Assembly: GCF_009711345.1 (NCBI RefSeq)
Contig: NZ_SMMA01000048.1
Location: forward strand, 1 to 64,000
Reading direction: 5' to 3'
DNA from: Pseudovibrio flavus
Lineage (GTDB): Bacteria; Pseudomonadota; Alphaproteobacteria; Rhizobiales; Stappiaceae
DNA length: 64,000 nucleotides
The notes beneath the pieces were generated by a model. It was not told the DNA's origin and made no database searches. It worked only from the letters and a program-made list of their open reading frames with translations. The position numbers and the translations under genes are program-made. Below, piece by piece: positions 52,658 through 62,863 of this stretch (positions are counted from its first letter, which is position 1; the number at the start of each line of letters is the position of its first letter).

Positions 52658-53891
52658 CCAGTGCAGCAGCTTTCCTCTTCGCCTTCTTTAGCCCGATGAC
52701 GAACGGAAGCAGCGCGGATACCATCAAAACCGCCGCCAGCAGGAACGGTGCGCCAGGGAAATAGACGGTCGTTGCGCCGTTTGTGTAGAATGTAAACAGC
52801 TGCGTCATCATCAATGTCGAGAGAACAAGTGTCAGCCCCATCACAGAGGTGAGGGCACCTTGTAGCTCACCTTGTCTGTCATCTGGCACGAGGTTGCACA
52901 TCAGCGCCGTAATGGATGGCGGGATGAGAGCGCCAAGCGCAGACAGCGGAAGCAGCACGACGACAGAAAGAGTGGTCGAGGCAAAGGCAAAACCAATCAT
53001 GGCTACGATGCCGAAAGCAAAGCCAAACAGTGCAGTTTTCGCCTCACCATGACGAGGCACGGCCCACCGGATCAAGCCGCCTTTTACGCCAGAAAAGCCA
53101 ATGCCGACAATTGCCAGGGATAGGCCCACCTGCGTTGTAGTCCAGTTCAGCGCTTCGATAGTGAAGTACGGCCAAACGGCTGGATAAACGAAGTTTGCAA
53201 AGTGGAAGAGGATCAAGGCGCCAAAAAACCAGTGAAGCACTGGCGTTTTAAGTACTTGGGCGGCCGCACCTATGGGGTTTGCTCTCTTCCATTCAATAGG
53301 CCGTCTATTTTCTTTTGCTAATGTCTCCGGCAGGTAGAACAGGCCGTAAGTGAGTGTGAGGCTTAGGAGGACAGCGGCGATGTAGAACGGTACGCGCAGG
53401 CCGAATGTCGCCAGTAAACCGCCGATGGCAGGCCCGATAACGAAGCCTAATCCAATCAGCGCGCCAACCATACCAAAGCGTGTCGCTCTTTGTCCGTTCT
53501 GCGAAATATCCGAGATGCTTGCATAGGCCGTTGCGTAGGTAGCGCTGGCGATACCGGCAAGCAGGCGCCCCGTAAACAGCACCCATAGGCTCTGCGCGAA
53601 CGTCATCACCAGATAATCCAGAGCGAGAATTGCTAGTGAGATCAGCAGGATGGGTCGTCGGCCCCAGCGGTCTGACAGTGCACCCATGGCAGGCCCGAAC
53701 AGAAACTGCATGACGGCGTAGATTGCGGCGATATACCCGCCCCAAGCTGCGGCATCAGAAATGTTGGAATGCGCTAGCGTTGCAACCAATTCTGGTGTGA
53801 CGGGAATTATCAACCCTGCGCCAATGGCGTTGAGTAGAACAACAGCACCTATAAAGAACAGCGTATGAAGGGTGAGTTGGGAAGAAGCCAC
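52641..53891 (-). CDS. MFS efflux transporter, TetA-like
   Basis: This 416-residue inner-membrane protein has twelve predicted helices. Motif A is seen in the first loop (GALSDRWGRRPILL) and motif C-like glycines in helix 5 (GALIGLGFVIGPAIGG). The N-terminal pattern IGAGLIIPVTPELV is typical of the tetracycline-efflux (TCR/Tet) group, though many chromosomal members export other compounds. No TetR-type repressor gene flanks it. It is divergent in position from nothing close and convergent with the DUF1992 genes. Confidence 0.88.
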   Translation of the reverse strand: MASSQLTLHTLFFIGAVVLLNAIGAGLIIPVTPELVATLAHSNISDAAAWGGYIAAIYAVMQFLFGPAMGALSDRWGRRPILLISLAILALDYLVMTFAQSLWVLFTGRLLAGIASATYATAYASISDISQNGQRATRFGMVGALIGLGFVIGPAIGGLLATFGLRVPFYIAAVLLSLTLTYGLFYLPETLAKENRRPIEWKRANPIGAAAQVLKTPVLHWFFGALILFHFANFVYPAVWPYFTIEALNWTTTQVGLSLAIVGIGFSGVKGGLIRWAVPRHGEAKTALFGFAFGIVAMIGFAFASTTLSVVVLLPLSALGALIPPSITALMCNLVPDDRQGELQGALTSVMGLTLVLSTLMMTQLFTFYTNGATTVYFPGAPFLLAAVLMVSALLPFVIGLKKAKRKAAALAIANA

Positions 53892-53944
53892 TTAGGAACC
53901 GAATTACCAGATATGTATCGGCCATACCTAACAGAGCCGTAGAA

Positions 53945-54008
53945 AAGGGAAAAGGGGCAAGGCGTGCTATACCATTTTAAATGGTGCCGAGAGCGCCGCC
54001 CCTTAAAA
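53945..54008 (-). terminator. Complex terminator at the end of the liu operon
   Basis: Nested inverted repeats AAGGGGC/GCCCCTT (53952-53958, 53998-54004), GGCG/CGCC and ACCATTT/AAATGGT share one centre. On the minus strand the structure is followed by a T-rich stretch TTTTCCCTTTTC. It lies 110 bases after the enoyl-CoA hydratase gene. Confidence 0.6.
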
Positions 54009-54115
54009 ACAGGAGCCTTTTACTGCATCATTCTGTGAATTTGAAGTGCTTTTCTGAAGAAGGCATTTCGGCTGACTTAAGCCGGATAGAGCTGTATTTT
54101 TATGGGATACACGCG

Positions 54116-54901
54116 TTATAGCTGCCAATCCGGTTTTCTTTTGCCAAAGAACGCAGAGATTCCATTTTGCGCTTCTTCGCTTTCCCATCTATCTGCCAGC
54201 ATATTGATGCTGTGCTCGATCTGGCCTTCAGGCTGCGTTCGCGCAAGGTGTTGGCAAAGAGCTTTGGCATCAGCAACAGCGCCCGGTGCGCAGGCGAAGA
54301 AGGCTTTCGCTTCAGCCAGAACGGCGTGTTCCAGAGCTTGCGGATCAGCAACGATGGAAACAAGGCCAAGGTCATGGGCGCGCTCTGTGTCGAAGACTTT
54401 CGCGTTCATGAAGACCTGACGGGCTTTGCCTTCGCCCATACGGCGCACGACATAAGGTCCGATGGTTGCTGGAATAAGCCCAAGGCGCGTTTCGGTAAGA
54501 GCGAACTTCAAACCGCTTGATGCCACGACGATATCGCAAACACTCAAAAGGCCGATGCCGCCGCCAAAAGCGTTGCCGTGAACGCGGGCAATGAGCGGCT
54601 TTTTCATTGCATCCAGTCGCTTCAGCATTCCTGCAAGGCGGCTGGCTTCTTTCATTTTGCCATTGCGGTCTTCTTCAGCCTGCGCCTGCATCCAGCGCAG
54701 GTCTCCGCCTGCACAGAAGGTCTCGCCCGAGGCTGCCAGAATAACAACGCGGGTTTTGTCATCTTGATCGAGCGTTTCGGCAGCGTTGCACAACTCGTCC
54801 ATCATCAATGCGTTCATTGCATTGTGCTTTTCAGGGCGGTTCAGCGTGATAGTGGTGATACCGTTGGCGCTGCGTTCTACTTGGATTGTTTCGTAGGTCA
54901 T
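54116..54901 (-). CDS. liuC: Enoyl-CoA hydratase family, probable methylglutaconyl-CoA hydratase (LiuC)
   Basis: This 261-residue crotonase-fold enzyme has oxyanion-hole segments SGETFCAGGDLRWM and HGNAFGGGIGLLSVCDI, with the catalytic Glu in the FALTETRLGLIPATIGPYV region. In the liu (leucine/isovalerate) operon this gene hydrates 3-methylglutaconyl-CoA to HMG-CoA, the step before HMG-CoA lyase. It is the last gene and overlaps the lyase gene (ATGA). Family certain, substrate by context. Confidence 0.88.
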   Translation of the reverse strand: MTYETIQVERSANGITTITLNRPEKHNAMNALMMDELCNAAETLDQDDKTRVVILAASGETFCAGGDLRWMQAQAEEDRNGKMKEASRLAGMLKRLDAMKKPLIARVHGNAFGGGIGLLSVCDIVVASSGLKFALTETRLGLIPATIGPYVVRRMGEGKARQVFMNAKVFDTERAHDLGLVSIVADPQALEHAVLAEAKAFFACAPGAVADAKALCQHLARTQPEGQIEHSINMLADRWESEEAQNGISAFFGKRKPDWQL

Positions 54902-55758
54902 GCAAGTACCTGTTTCAGGTCGAGAATAAATTTCTGTGCTTCTTCCACTTTGGCAAGTTCAAGGCCGGTTTCAAAGCCGAGGCGCTCTGCCAACTGGGCG
55001 ACTTCCAGCGTGTTGACGTTACCCTTTGCGCCCGGTGCGTATGGGCAGCCGCCCAAGCCGCCAACGGCAGCATCAAACGTGGTGACGCCGTAGCTGATTG
55101 CCGTTTCGATGTTGGCAAGAGCGGTGTTATGGGTGTCATGGAAGTGGCCCGCCAGCTTGTCCGCAGGAATGACTTTGGTCATGGCGTCCAGCAGACGTTT
55201 CGTGTTCTCCGGCGTTCCTGCCCCAATGGTGTCACCCAGCGAGACCTCATAGCAGCCGAGATCCAGCAGCATCTGGCTGGTGGCGATAACTTGCTCCGGA
55301 TCGGTCGGGCCATCATAAGGGCAGGCGATAATGCACGAGACGTAACCACGAACAGGAATGCCATCAACCTTTGCTGCTTCAACGATTGGTTTGAAGCGGT
55401 CAATGCTCTCTGCGATCGAGCAGTTGATGTTTGCCTGAGAAAAGCCTTCAGAAGCCGAGCCGAAGATTGCCACTTCATCAGCGTTTGCGGTTTTGGCGCG
55501 CTCGTAGCCCTTCATGTTAGGGGTGAGCGCTGTGTACTTGGTACCCGGCTTTCGTGAGATGCCCGCAAGTACATCTGCCCCGTCAGCCATTTGCGGCACC
55601 CATTTGGGGGATACAAAACTGGCTGTTTCAATCTTTTGAAAGCCAGCATCTGTGAGCAGGTTCACAAGAGCGATCTTGTCTGCGGTAGGAATATGGACCT
55701 TTTCGTTCTGAAGTCCGTCCCGAGGCCCCATTTCGAAAATCGTTAGATGCTTGCTCAC
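54898..55758 (-). CDS. liuE: Hydroxymethylglutaryl-CoA lyase
   Basis: This 286-residue TIM-barrel enzyme splits HMG-CoA into acetoacetate and acetyl-CoA. The N-terminal EMGPRDGLQNEK (catalytic Arg-Asp and metal site), GDTIGAGTP, HFHDTHNTAL metal His residues and the AAVGGLGGCPYAPGAKGN signature with the active-site Cys are all present. Stop and start overlaps (ATGA) tie it to both neighbours. It completes leucine degradation. Confidence 0.95.
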   Translation of the reverse strand: MSKHLTIFEMGPRDGLQNEKVHIPTADKIALVNLLTDAGFQKIETASFVSPKWVPQMADGADVLAGISRKPGTKYTALTPNMKGYERAKTANADEVAIFGSASEGFSQANINCSIAESIDRFKPIVEAAKVDGIPVRGYVSCIIACPYDGPTDPEQVIATSQMLLDLGCYEVSLGDTIGAGTPENTKRLLDAMTKVIPADKLAGHFHDTHNTALANIETAISYGVTTFDAAVGGLGGCPYAPGAKGNVNTLEVAQLAERLGFETGLELAKVEEAQKFILDLKQVLA

Positions 55759-57392
55759 GTGTCTCCCAGCTCCCTTTTAGCCTGCTCACGAAGCTCCCTA
55801 CGGATTACTTTTCCGGTGGTGGTCATTGGCAGCGCATCCACGAACTCGACCTCGCGCGGGTATTCGTGTGCTGCCAAGCCCGTCTTGACGAACTGCGCCA
55901 GTTCCTCTGCGAGCTGAACGGATGGCTCCACCGCCTCTTTCAGCACCACATAGGCTTTGACGATCTCCGTACGCACCTTGTCCGGCTTGCCGATAACGCC
56001 AGCCATGGCCACGGCATCATGCTTGAGCAGGAAGTCTTCGATCTCTCCGGGGCCAATGCGGTATCCCGCCGAGGTAATGACATCATCGTCGCGGCCGACG
56101 AAACGAATCCAGCCATCATCCTCTTTGATGCCTTGGTCGCCAGTCATGAGATAATCGCCGCAGTATTTTTTGGCGGTTGCTTCTGGGTTCTTCCAGTATT
56201 CAAGGAACATATCCGGCACCGGCTTTTTGATGCCTATGTTTCCAAGCGTTCCATTGGAAACCGGAATGCCCGTGTCATCGACGATATCAACCTGAAAGCC
56301 CGGCACCGCTTTACCCATGTAACCGCCACGTGAGCCCATCATGTCCGCATTGGTGGCAACGCACAGATTACATTCCGTCTGGCCGTAGAACTCGTTGATG
56401 GTGAGACCAAAGGTTTTGCGGCCCCAGTCAAGCAGTTCCGCCCCCAAGGTTTCACCACCACTGCCGATAGAGCGCAGGCGATAGTCCCAACGGGTCTGCG
56501 GTTCTTCCACCTGCCGCATCAGTTTAAGCGCGGTTGGCGGAATGAAGGCATTGCGGATTTTCTGCTCCGCCAGCAGCTTAAAGGCAGCCTCTCCGGTAAA
56601 CTTCTTGAAGCGGCACGCAACAACCGGAATGCCGTGGTGAAGGGAGGGAAAGAGAACATCCAGCAAGCCGCCAATCCATGCCCAATCGGCAGGGGTCCAG
56701 AACCGGTCGCCCTCCTGCGGGAACATGTTATGCGGTAGCTCTACACCCGGTAGATGACCTAGCAGCGTGCGGTGGGCGTGCAGAGCCCCTTTAGGCTGAC
56801 CGGTTGTACCGGAAGTGTAGATGATCAGAGCAGGATGATCTGCCTTGGTGTTTACCGGCTCAAAGTTCTCTGATTGCTCGCTAATGGCTTCATCAAAGGA
56901 AACACAGCCGAAGCTGCCGCCATCGATATTTATGATGAGCTGAAGGTCAGGAAGCTTGTCGCGCAGTTGTTCCAGTTTGCGTGCGCCATCATCATTGGTG
57001 ATGAGTACCCGCGCGCCTGAGTTCTCGAGGCGGTAGTGGAGCGCCTCCTCGCCAAACAGGGCAAATAGAGGAATGGAGATCGCGCCCATTTTGTGGGCCG
57101 CGATATGTCCAGTAAGCGTTTGCGGGGCTTGAGGCAGTAGGATGCCGATACGGTCTCCTTGCTCAACGCCGTTAGAAGTCAGGTAATTGGCAAGGCGGTT
57201 TGATAGCGCCTTTAGCTGACCAAAGCTGTAGGTGTCTGTCGGTTCATCTTCTCGCACAAACACCAGCGCTTCACGATCCGGCTCAATATCCGCCCATTTA
57301 TCGCAGATATCGGTGCCGATGTTGAAATGCTCGGGTATTTGCCACTCGAAGGCCTCGCAAATTTCCTCGTAGCTGTCTTTTCTAGGAAGCAT
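55755..57392 (-). CDS. AMP-dependent acyl-CoA synthetase
   Basis: This 545-residue acyl-adenylate ligase has the P-loop-like YTSGTTGQPKGALHAH, the adenylation motif NEFYGQTECNL, the hinge DGWIRFVGRDDDVITSAGYRIGPGEIE and the C-terminal catalytic Lys in TTTGKVIRREL. It sits between the carboxylase alpha subunit and HMG-CoA lyase genes with minimal spacing. It probably activates a free acid such as isovalerate, 3-methylcrotonate or acetoacetate to its CoA ester so that it can enter or leave the pathway. It looks like the medium-chain type rather than acetyl-CoA synthetase. Exact acid unknown. Confidence 0.88.
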   Translation of the reverse strand: MLPRKDSYEEICEAFEWQIPEHFNIGTDICDKWADIEPDREALVFVREDEPTDTYSFGQLKALSNRLANYLTSNGVEQGDRIGILLPQAPQTLTGHIAAHKMGAISIPLFALFGEEALHYRLENSGARVLITNDDGARKLEQLRDKLPDLQLIINIDGGSFGCVSFDEAISEQSENFEPVNTKADHPALIIYTSGTTGQPKGALHAHRTLLGHLPGVELPHNMFPQEGDRFWTPADWAWIGGLLDVLFPSLHHGIPVVACRFKKFTGEAAFKLLAEQKIRNAFIPPTALKLMRQVEEPQTRWDYRLRSIGSGGETLGAELLDWGRKTFGLTINEFYGQTECNLCVATNADMMGSRGGYMGKAVPGFQVDIVDDTGIPVSNGTLGNIGIKKPVPDMFLEYWKNPEATAKKYCGDYLMTGDQGIKEDDGWIRFVGRDDDVITSAGYRIGPGEIEDFLLKHDAVAMAGVIGKPDKVRTEIVKAYVVLKEAVEPSVQLAEELAQFVKTGLAAHEYPREVEFVDALPMTTTGKVIRRELREQAKRELGDT

Positions 57393-57395
57393 GCA

Positions 57396-59378
57396 TCAAG
57401 CCTCTTCCAAGGAAAGCAGGAGAGCACCTTCTTCGATCTGGTCGCCAATGGTTGCCAGCAGCTCCGACACTACACCGCTACGCGGGGCCGTTAAGCTGTG
57501 CTCCATCTTCATGGCTTCTGTGATGATGAGTGTATCGCCTTCTGCGACCTCATCGCCAACAGCGCAGTTGATGGCTCTTACCTGACCCGGCATTGGAGCA
57601 AAGATAGCGTTGCCAGCGGCGCTGCCTTCTTCCTCGCTGCGAAGAGGGTCGTTCTTTTCAATGCGCCAATTCTGGCCTGCTGCATAGACCGTGATAGCTC
57701 CGGCGTCTTCCACATAGCGCCAGATGCTGGTTTTACCATTCGCAAGGACCTTCAAAGCAGTTTCGTCGGCTTTGATAATCTGCATGGTTAGTTCCTCTTC
57801 AGGCAGGGTCACGGTCACGGTGTTATTGTCTTTTGAAGAGACTGCAGCTGTGGTTGCCACGCCCTTGAAGGCGAGCTTGGAAAACTGACGGGCTTCATCC
57901 CAGCTGCGCCAGTTGGCGAGGGTATCCCAAGGGTCTGTGCTTGCCGGTGCTTTGCGTGCAAAACCAAGGTCAACAAGCGCGGCAATGGCGATGACCATGC
58001 TGGACGGCGGAGTAGGGGCACACAGGCTGTCGATCTCGCGGTCGATCAGAAGGGTGTCCATATTTCCCGCGACAAAGTCTGGTTGTTGGACAAGGCGGTG
58101 CAAGAACGGAATGTTGGTAATGGTTCCTGCCGCGTAGCTCTTCTCAAGCGCTGTGGTGAGTTTGATGAGAGCCTGCTCACGATCTTCGGCGTGAACGATC
58201 ACCTTTGCGATCATTGGGTCATAGAACGGGGTGATGGTGTCACCAGCTCGCACACCTGTATCAACGCGGGCGAAGTTCTTTGGAAGCTTGAGTTTGCTCA
58301 AGGTGCCGGTTGCTGGCAGGAAGCCTGCCTCGGCATCTTCTGCATAAACACGCGCTTCAAAGGAATGGCCCTTGATGGTGAGTTCATCTTGCCGTTTTGG
58401 CAGTGGTTTGCTGGAGGCAACGGAGAACTGCCATGAAACAAGGTCTTCCCCTGTAATGGCTTCGGTTACCGGATGCTCCACCTGCAAGCGGGTATTCATC
58501 TCCATGAACCAGAAGCGATCTGGTCTGAGACCATCTGAACCATCAACGATGAACTCAACCGTACCTGCGCCCTGATAACCAACGGCGAGGGCAGCTTTCA
58601 CAGCAGCATCACCCATGGCTGCGCGCATTTCCTCGCTCATGCCCGGTGCTGGCGCTTCTTCGATCACCTTCTGGTGGCGACGCTGAAGCGAGCAATCGCG
58701 CTCGAAAAGATGGACCGCATTGCCGTGGCTGTCTGCGAAGACCTGTACCTCGATGTGGCGCGGGGAGGAAATGTACTTTTCAATCAGAACCGCATCATCG
58801 CCGAAGCTGGAAGCGCCTTCACGCTGGGCGCCTTCAAGGGCGGCGAGGAAGGAAGCTGGTTCGTCAACACGGCGCATGCCTTTACCGCCGCCGCCTGCGC
58901 GGGCCTTGATGAGGACAGGGTAGCCGATCTGGTCTGCCTGTTCTTTCAAGAACGCAGCGTCCTGATTTTCGCCGTGATAGCCCGGCACCACTGGAACGCC
59001 GGAACTTTCCATCAGCTTCTTTGCAGCGTCCTTTAGGCCCATAGCGCGAATAGCACTGGCGGGCGGGCCAATGAAGGTGAGGCCTGCTGCAGTGATAGCC
59101 TCCACGAACTCCGGATTTTCAGAGAGGAAGCCATAACCGGGGTGGATCGCCTCGGCGCCGCTTTGGAGGGCGACTTCAACGATGCGATCAATCTTCAGGT
59201 AGCTTTCTGCAACAGGTGCAGGGCCGATGTTGTAGGCTTCATCCGCCATTTCAACGTGCAGAGCGCCAGCATCTGCATCAGAATAGACCGCAATGGTTTT
59301 GATGCCCGAAGCGCGGGCGGAGCGGATAATGCGGCATGCAATTTCGCCACGGTTGGCGATAAGAATTTTGCTGAACAC
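57396..59378 (-). CDS. liuD: Methylcrotonyl-CoA carboxylase alpha subunit (biotin carboxylase/BCCP)
   Basis: This 660-residue biotin-dependent carboxylase subunit has an ATP-grasp biotin carboxylase (residues 1-450, KARAGGGGKGMR, EKYISSPRHIEVQVFAD, RLQVEHPVTE) and a connecting barrel region. The C-terminal biotinyl domain has the biotin Lys in EAMKMEHSL. The domain order and length fit MccA/LiuD rather than propionyl- or acetyl-CoA carboxylase, and the beta subunit gene is two genes upstream, split from it by a methyltransferase gene. Confidence 0.94.
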   Translation of the reverse strand: MFSKILIANRGEIACRIIRSARASGIKTIAVYSDADAGALHVEMADEAYNIGPAPVAESYLKIDRIVEVALQSGAEAIHPGYGFLSENPEFVEAITAAGLTFIGPPASAIRAMGLKDAAKKLMESSGVPVVPGYHGENQDAAFLKEQADQIGYPVLIKARAGGGGKGMRRVDEPASFLAALEGAQREGASSFGDDAVLIEKYISSPRHIEVQVFADSHGNAVHLFERDCSLQRRHQKVIEEAPAPGMSEEMRAAMGDAAVKAALAVGYQGAGTVEFIVDGSDGLRPDRFWFMEMNTRLQVEHPVTEAITGEDLVSWQFSVASSKPLPKRQDELTIKGHSFEARVYAEDAEAGFLPATGTLSKLKLPKNFARVDTGVRAGDTITPFYDPMIAKVIVHAEDREQALIKLTTALEKSYAAGTITNIPFLHRLVQQPDFVAGNMDTLLIDREIDSLCAPTPPSSMVIAIAALVDLGFARKAPASTDPWDTLANWRSWDEARQFSKLAFKGVATTAAVSSKDNNTVTVTLPEEELTMQIIKADETALKVLANGKTSIWRYVEDAGAITVYAAGQNWRIEKNDPLRSEEEGSAAGNAIFAPMPGQVRAINCAVGDEVAEGDTLIITEAMKMEHSLTAPRSGVVSELLATIGDQIEEGALLLSLEEA

Positions 59379-59379
59379 G

Positions 59380-59934
59380 TTAAGGCCCTTTCCGTGCAGT
59401 CGTGATAAAGAAGACGCTGTCTTTCAGCTGCTTTGAGGCAATCTCTTCAAAGCCAGCGGCCTTCAGCACTTCTGTGTAATCCTGACTATCAGGCGCGATG
59501 TTCACGTCGAAAACATCGCCGCCCACTATGAGCTGTCCGCCGACCTTCAAGGTGCGAAAGGCTTCTGCAAAGCCTTTGGAAAGGTCGGCCCAGTGGTGAA
59601 CGGCATTGAGGCTCATCACCACATCAAATTTGTCATCCTCGAAAGGCAGGTCCTCAGCCGAACCGCGAGCATAGATAATGCGATCATCGGCAGGGTGTCC
59701 GTGGCTGGCAGCGCGGGCATGGTCGAGCATCCGCTCAAACGGTTCTACGCCTACCAGCGTTCCTTCCTTCACCTTGCTTGAGGCAAGGCGCAGCGCATAA
59801 CCGTTGCCGCAGCCGATATCGAGAACATCAGCGGTTTCGGGTAGCGGGGCATTGTCGATGACCGTTTGGTTGGAAACATCGTCGCCGAAATTTTCGACGT
59901 ACCAATCGATCACTTCATCATTCCAAATCGACAT
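59380..59934 (-). CDS. Class I SAM-dependent methyltransferase inserted in the liu operon
   Basis: This 184-residue protein has the SAM-binding motif I VLDIGCGNGYALRLAS (residues about 37-52), motif II GVEPFERML, then ARGSAEDLPFEDDKFDVVMSLNAVHHW. This is the Methyltransf_11/UbiE-like pattern with acceptor unknown. It lies one base from liuD and 10 bases from liuB, so it is co-transcribed with them. A methyltransferase has no known step in leucine breakdown, and the position between the two carboxylase subunit genes is unusual. It may be a passenger or may modify a product or protein of the pathway. Confidence 0.85.
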   Translation of the reverse strand: MSIWNDEVIDWYVENFGDDVSNQTVIDNAPLPETADVLDIGCGNGYALRLASSKVKEGTLVGVEPFERMLDHARAASHGHPADDRIIYARGSAEDLPFEDDKFDVVMSLNAVHHWADLSKGFAEAFRTLKVGGQLIVGGDVFDVNIAPDSQDYTEVLKAAGFEEIASKQLKDSVFFITTARKGP

Positions 59935-59944
59935 TCGTGGCCCC

Positions 59945-61552
59945 TTACATGCGGAAGATGCCGAAGGGGGTATCCTCGATAGGCGCGTTCAGGCTTGCCG
60001 AGAGTGATAGCGCGAGGATTTGCCGTGTCTTGCGCGGGTCTACAATCCCATCATCCCACAGGCGGGCTGAAGCATAGAGGGGATGGCCTTGCGCCTCGAA
60101 CTGGTCGATGACCGGCTGCTTGAATACTGTCTCTTCCTCTTCACTCCATGAGCCGCCTTTGCGCTCAATGCCTTCGCGGCGCACGGTTGCCAGAACGCCA
60201 GCCGCTTGAGGGCCGCCCATTACGGAAATGCGGGAGTTTGGCCATGTCCAGAGGAAGCGCGGAGAGTATGCACGGCCACACATGCCGTAGTTGCCAGCGC
60301 CAAACGAGCCGCCGATCAGCATGGTGATTTTTGGAACCTTTGCGCAGGCAACGGCGGTTACAAGCTTTGCGCCGTCTTTTGCAATGCCGCCTGCTTCGTA
60401 CTTCTGGCCGACCATGAAGCCGGTGATGTTCTGCAAAAACACAAGCGGGATTTTGCGCTGGCAGCACAGTTCAACGAAGTGCGCGCCTTTAAGGGCTGCT
60501 TCCGAGAACAAGATACCGTTGTTCGCGATGATGCCCACAGGCATACCGTGGATATGAGCAAAGCCGGTGACGAGTGTGGTACCGTAGCGGGCTTTAAACT
60601 CATCGAAACGAGAACCGTCCACCACACGGGCGATGACTTCGCGCACGTCGTATGGGGTTTTCAGGTCCGCCGGTACAACGCCGAGAATTTCTTCAGGGTC
60701 GTAAAGCGGATCTTCCGGCGTTTGCAGGTCAAGCTGCTGCGGCTTCTTGCGGTTGAGGTTGGCAATAGCGCGGCGGGCAAGAGCCAACGCGTGCGCATCG
60801 TCATTTGCAAGGTGGTCTGCCACGCCGGAAAGGCGGGTATGAACATCACCGCCGCCTAGGTCCTCAGCCGAAACAACTTCACCCGTTGCAGCTTTCACTA
60901 GTGGAGGGCCAGCAAGGAAGATGGTGCCTTGTTCTTTTACAATGATGGATTCATCGCACATTGCAGGAACATACGCACCGCCTGCTGTGCAAGAGCCCAT
61001 CACCACGGCAATCTGGGAAATGCCCTTGGCGGACATGTTCGCCTGATTGAAGAAGATGCGGCCAAAGTGGTCGCGGTCAGGGAATACCTCGTCCTGCTGC
61101 GGTAGGTTCGCGCCGCCGGAATCCACGAGGTAAACGCAAGGCAGGTTGTTCTGTTCGGCGATTTCCTGCGCCCGAAGGTGCTTTTTCACCGTCATTGGAA
61201 AGTAAGTGCCGCCCTTAACGGTGGCGTCGTTGGCCACGATCATACAATCGCGGCCTTCAACGCGGCCAACACCAGCAATAACGCCAGCACTTGGCGATGC
61301 GCCGTCATACAGTTCGTGAGCAGCGAACTGGCCGACCTCCAAGAACGGAGAGCCATTGTCGAGAAGGCGGGCAACACGCTCACGTGGCAGAATTTTACCG
61401 CGTGACACATGACGATCACGCGCAGCTGCGCCGCCTCCGCCAAGAGCAATGTCACTTGCTTCACGAATGGTCTCTAACGCCTCTAGGTGCGCCTGCCGGT
61501 TAGACTGGAAACTTTGCGAACGAGCAGAAAGCTTGGAGGTCAGCACAGTCAT
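59945..61552 (-). CDS. liuB: Methylcrotonyl-CoA carboxylase beta subunit (carboxyltransferase)
   Basis: This 535-residue carboxyltransferase subunit has the crotonase-like N and C halves with oxyanion-hole Gly pairs. The signatures [22 protein letters not shown] and [19 protein letters not shown] are specific to 3-methylcrotonyl-CoA carboxylase. With LiuD it carboxylates 3-methylcrotonyl-CoA to 3-methylglutaconyl-CoA. Its start codon shares one base with the liuA stop codon. Confidence 0.95.
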   Translation of the reverse strand: MTVLTSKLSARSQSFQSNRQAHLEALETIREASDIALGGGGAAARDRHVSRGKILPRERVARLLDNGSPFLEVGQFAAHELYDGASPSAGVIAGVGRVEGRDCMIVANDATVKGGTYFPMTVKKHLRAQEIAEQNNLPCVYLVDSGGANLPQQDEVFPDRDHFGRIFFNQANMSAKGISQIAVVMGSCTAGGAYVPAMCDESIIVKEQGTIFLAGPPLVKAATGEVVSAEDLGGGDVHTRLSGVADHLANDDAHALALARRAIANLNRKKPQQLDLQTPEDPLYDPEEILGVVPADLKTPYDVREVIARVVDGSRFDEFKARYGTTLVTGFAHIHGMPVGIIANNGILFSEAALKGAHFVELCCQRKIPLVFLQNITGFMVGQKYEAGGIAKDGAKLVTAVACAKVPKITMLIGGSFGAGNYGMCGRAYSPRFLWTWPNSRISVMGGPQAAGVLATVRREGIERKGGSWSEEEETVFKQPVIDQFEAQGHPLYASARLWDDGIVDPRKTRQILALSLSASLNAPIEDTPFGIFRM

Positions 61553-62715
61553 TATGCAGTTTCCTTGAAGAGTTCGCGGCCAATGAGCATGCGGCGAATT
61601 TCAGAGGTGCCTGCGCCGATTTCATAGAGCTTTGCATCGCGTACTAGGCGACCGGTTGGGTACTCGTTGATGTAACCATTGCCACCAAGGGTCTGGAGTG
61701 CTTCCAGTGCGAGCTGGGTTGCCTTTTCTGCGGAATAAAGAATGCAGCCAGCGGAATCTTTACGGGTGGTTTCGCCGCGGTCACATGCATTGGCTACCGC
61801 ATAGACGTAGGAGCGGCAGGCGTTCATGGTGGTGTACATATCCGCCAGTTTGCCCTGCATCAGCTGGAACTCGCCAATCGGCTGGCCAAACTGTTTGCGC
61901 TCATGCACGTAAGGCACCACAACATCCATTGCCGCTGCCATAATGCCTAGTGGACCGCCGGAAAGAACGACGCGCTCATAGTCAAGGCCAGACATAAGAA
62001 CGCGCACCCCGCCGCCAACTTGACCGAGAACGTTTTCTTCCGGTACTTCGCAGTCTTCGAAAACCAGCTCACAGGTGTTGGAGCCGCGCATGCCCAGCTT
62101 GTCGAGTTTCTGAGCAGTGCTGAAGCCCGCCATACCCTTTTCAATGATGAAGGCGGTAATGCCCTTTGGGCCTGCCTGCGGATCGGTCTTGGCGTAAACA
62201 ACGAGGGTGTTGGCATCTGGACCGTTTGTGATCCACATTTTGTTGCCGTTCAGCACATAGTGGTCACCGCGCTTTTCGGCGCGAAGCTTCATGGACACAA
62301 CATCGGAACCGGAGCCTGGTTCAGACATAGCCAGCGCGCCAATATGCTCACCGGAGCAGAGTTTAGGCAGATACTTTGCCTTCTGCTCTGGCGTGCCGTG
62401 GCGGTTGATCTGGTTCACGCAAAGGTTAGAGTGCGCGCCGTAGGACAAGCCGATGGAAGCAGATGCGCGGGAGATTTCTTCAACCGCGATAACGTGGGCA
62501 AGGTAGCCAAGGCCACTTCCGCCGTATTCAGGGTCAGCCGTAATTCCCAAAAGGCCCAGCTCTCCCAGCTGAGGCCAAAGGTCGGGCGTGAAAGTGTTGC
62601 TGGCATCGATCTCAGCGGCGCGCGGTGCAAGGTTTTCCTGCGCCCATTTATAGACGGTCTCGCGAATGGCATCGATCTCTTCGCCGAGGCCGAAGTTCAT
62701 GCTGGACGAAAACAT
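61552..62715 (-). CDS. liuA: Isovaleryl-CoA dehydrogenase
   Basis: This 387-residue acyl-CoA dehydrogenase shows FAD/substrate signatures [13 protein letters not shown] and the C-terminal [22 protein letters not shown]. The catalytic Glu lies in [15 protein letters not shown], the helix position used by isovaleryl-CoA dehydrogenase rather than the C-terminal position of straight-chain enzymes. It oxidises isovaleryl-CoA to 3-methylcrotonyl-CoA. I start at ATG 62715, with GGGAGAG just upstream. A longer frame open to 62802 has no homologous look. It is the first gene of the operon, and a perfect palindrome lies 60 bases upstream. Confidence 0.95.
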   Translation of the reverse strand: MFSSSMNFGLGEEIDAIRETVYKWAQENLAPRAAEIDASNTFTPDLWPQLGELGLLGITADPEYGGSGLGYLAHVIAVEEISRASASIGLSYGAHSNLCVNQINRHGTPEQKAKYLPKLCSGEHIGALAMSEPGSGSDVVSMKLRAEKRGDHYVLNGNKMWITNGPDANTLVVYAKTDPQAGPKGITAFIIEKGMAGFSTAQKLDKLGMRGSNTCELVFEDCEVPEENVLGQVGGGVRVLMSGLDYERVVLSGGPLGIMAAAMDVVVPYVHERKQFGQPIGEFQLMQGKLADMYTTMNACRSYVYAVANACDRGETTRKDSAGCILYSAEKATQLALEALQTLGGNGYINEYPTGRLVRDAKLYEIGAGTSEIRRMLIGRELFKETA

Positions 62716-62774
62716 GTGTGCTCTCCCTAGCCAGTGCTCCCAGACACCGGAATGCGTGAAATGCATCAATAAAA

Positions 62775-62788
62775 CAAACGTACGTTTG
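62775..62788. promoter_or_regulatory. TetR-type operator between liuA and its divergent regulator
   Basis: CAAACGTACGTTTG is a 14-bp perfect palindrome in the divergent promoter region, of the length and symmetry usual for TetR-family operators that control fatty and branched-chain acid catabolism. It probably lies over the liuA promoter. Confidence 0.7.
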
Positions 62789-62863
62789 ATTACTAACATC
62801 AACTTTGCTAGGATGCAATCACGGTTCGACTATTGATTGAGGGGCGCGCAGGGTGCGCGTCGG

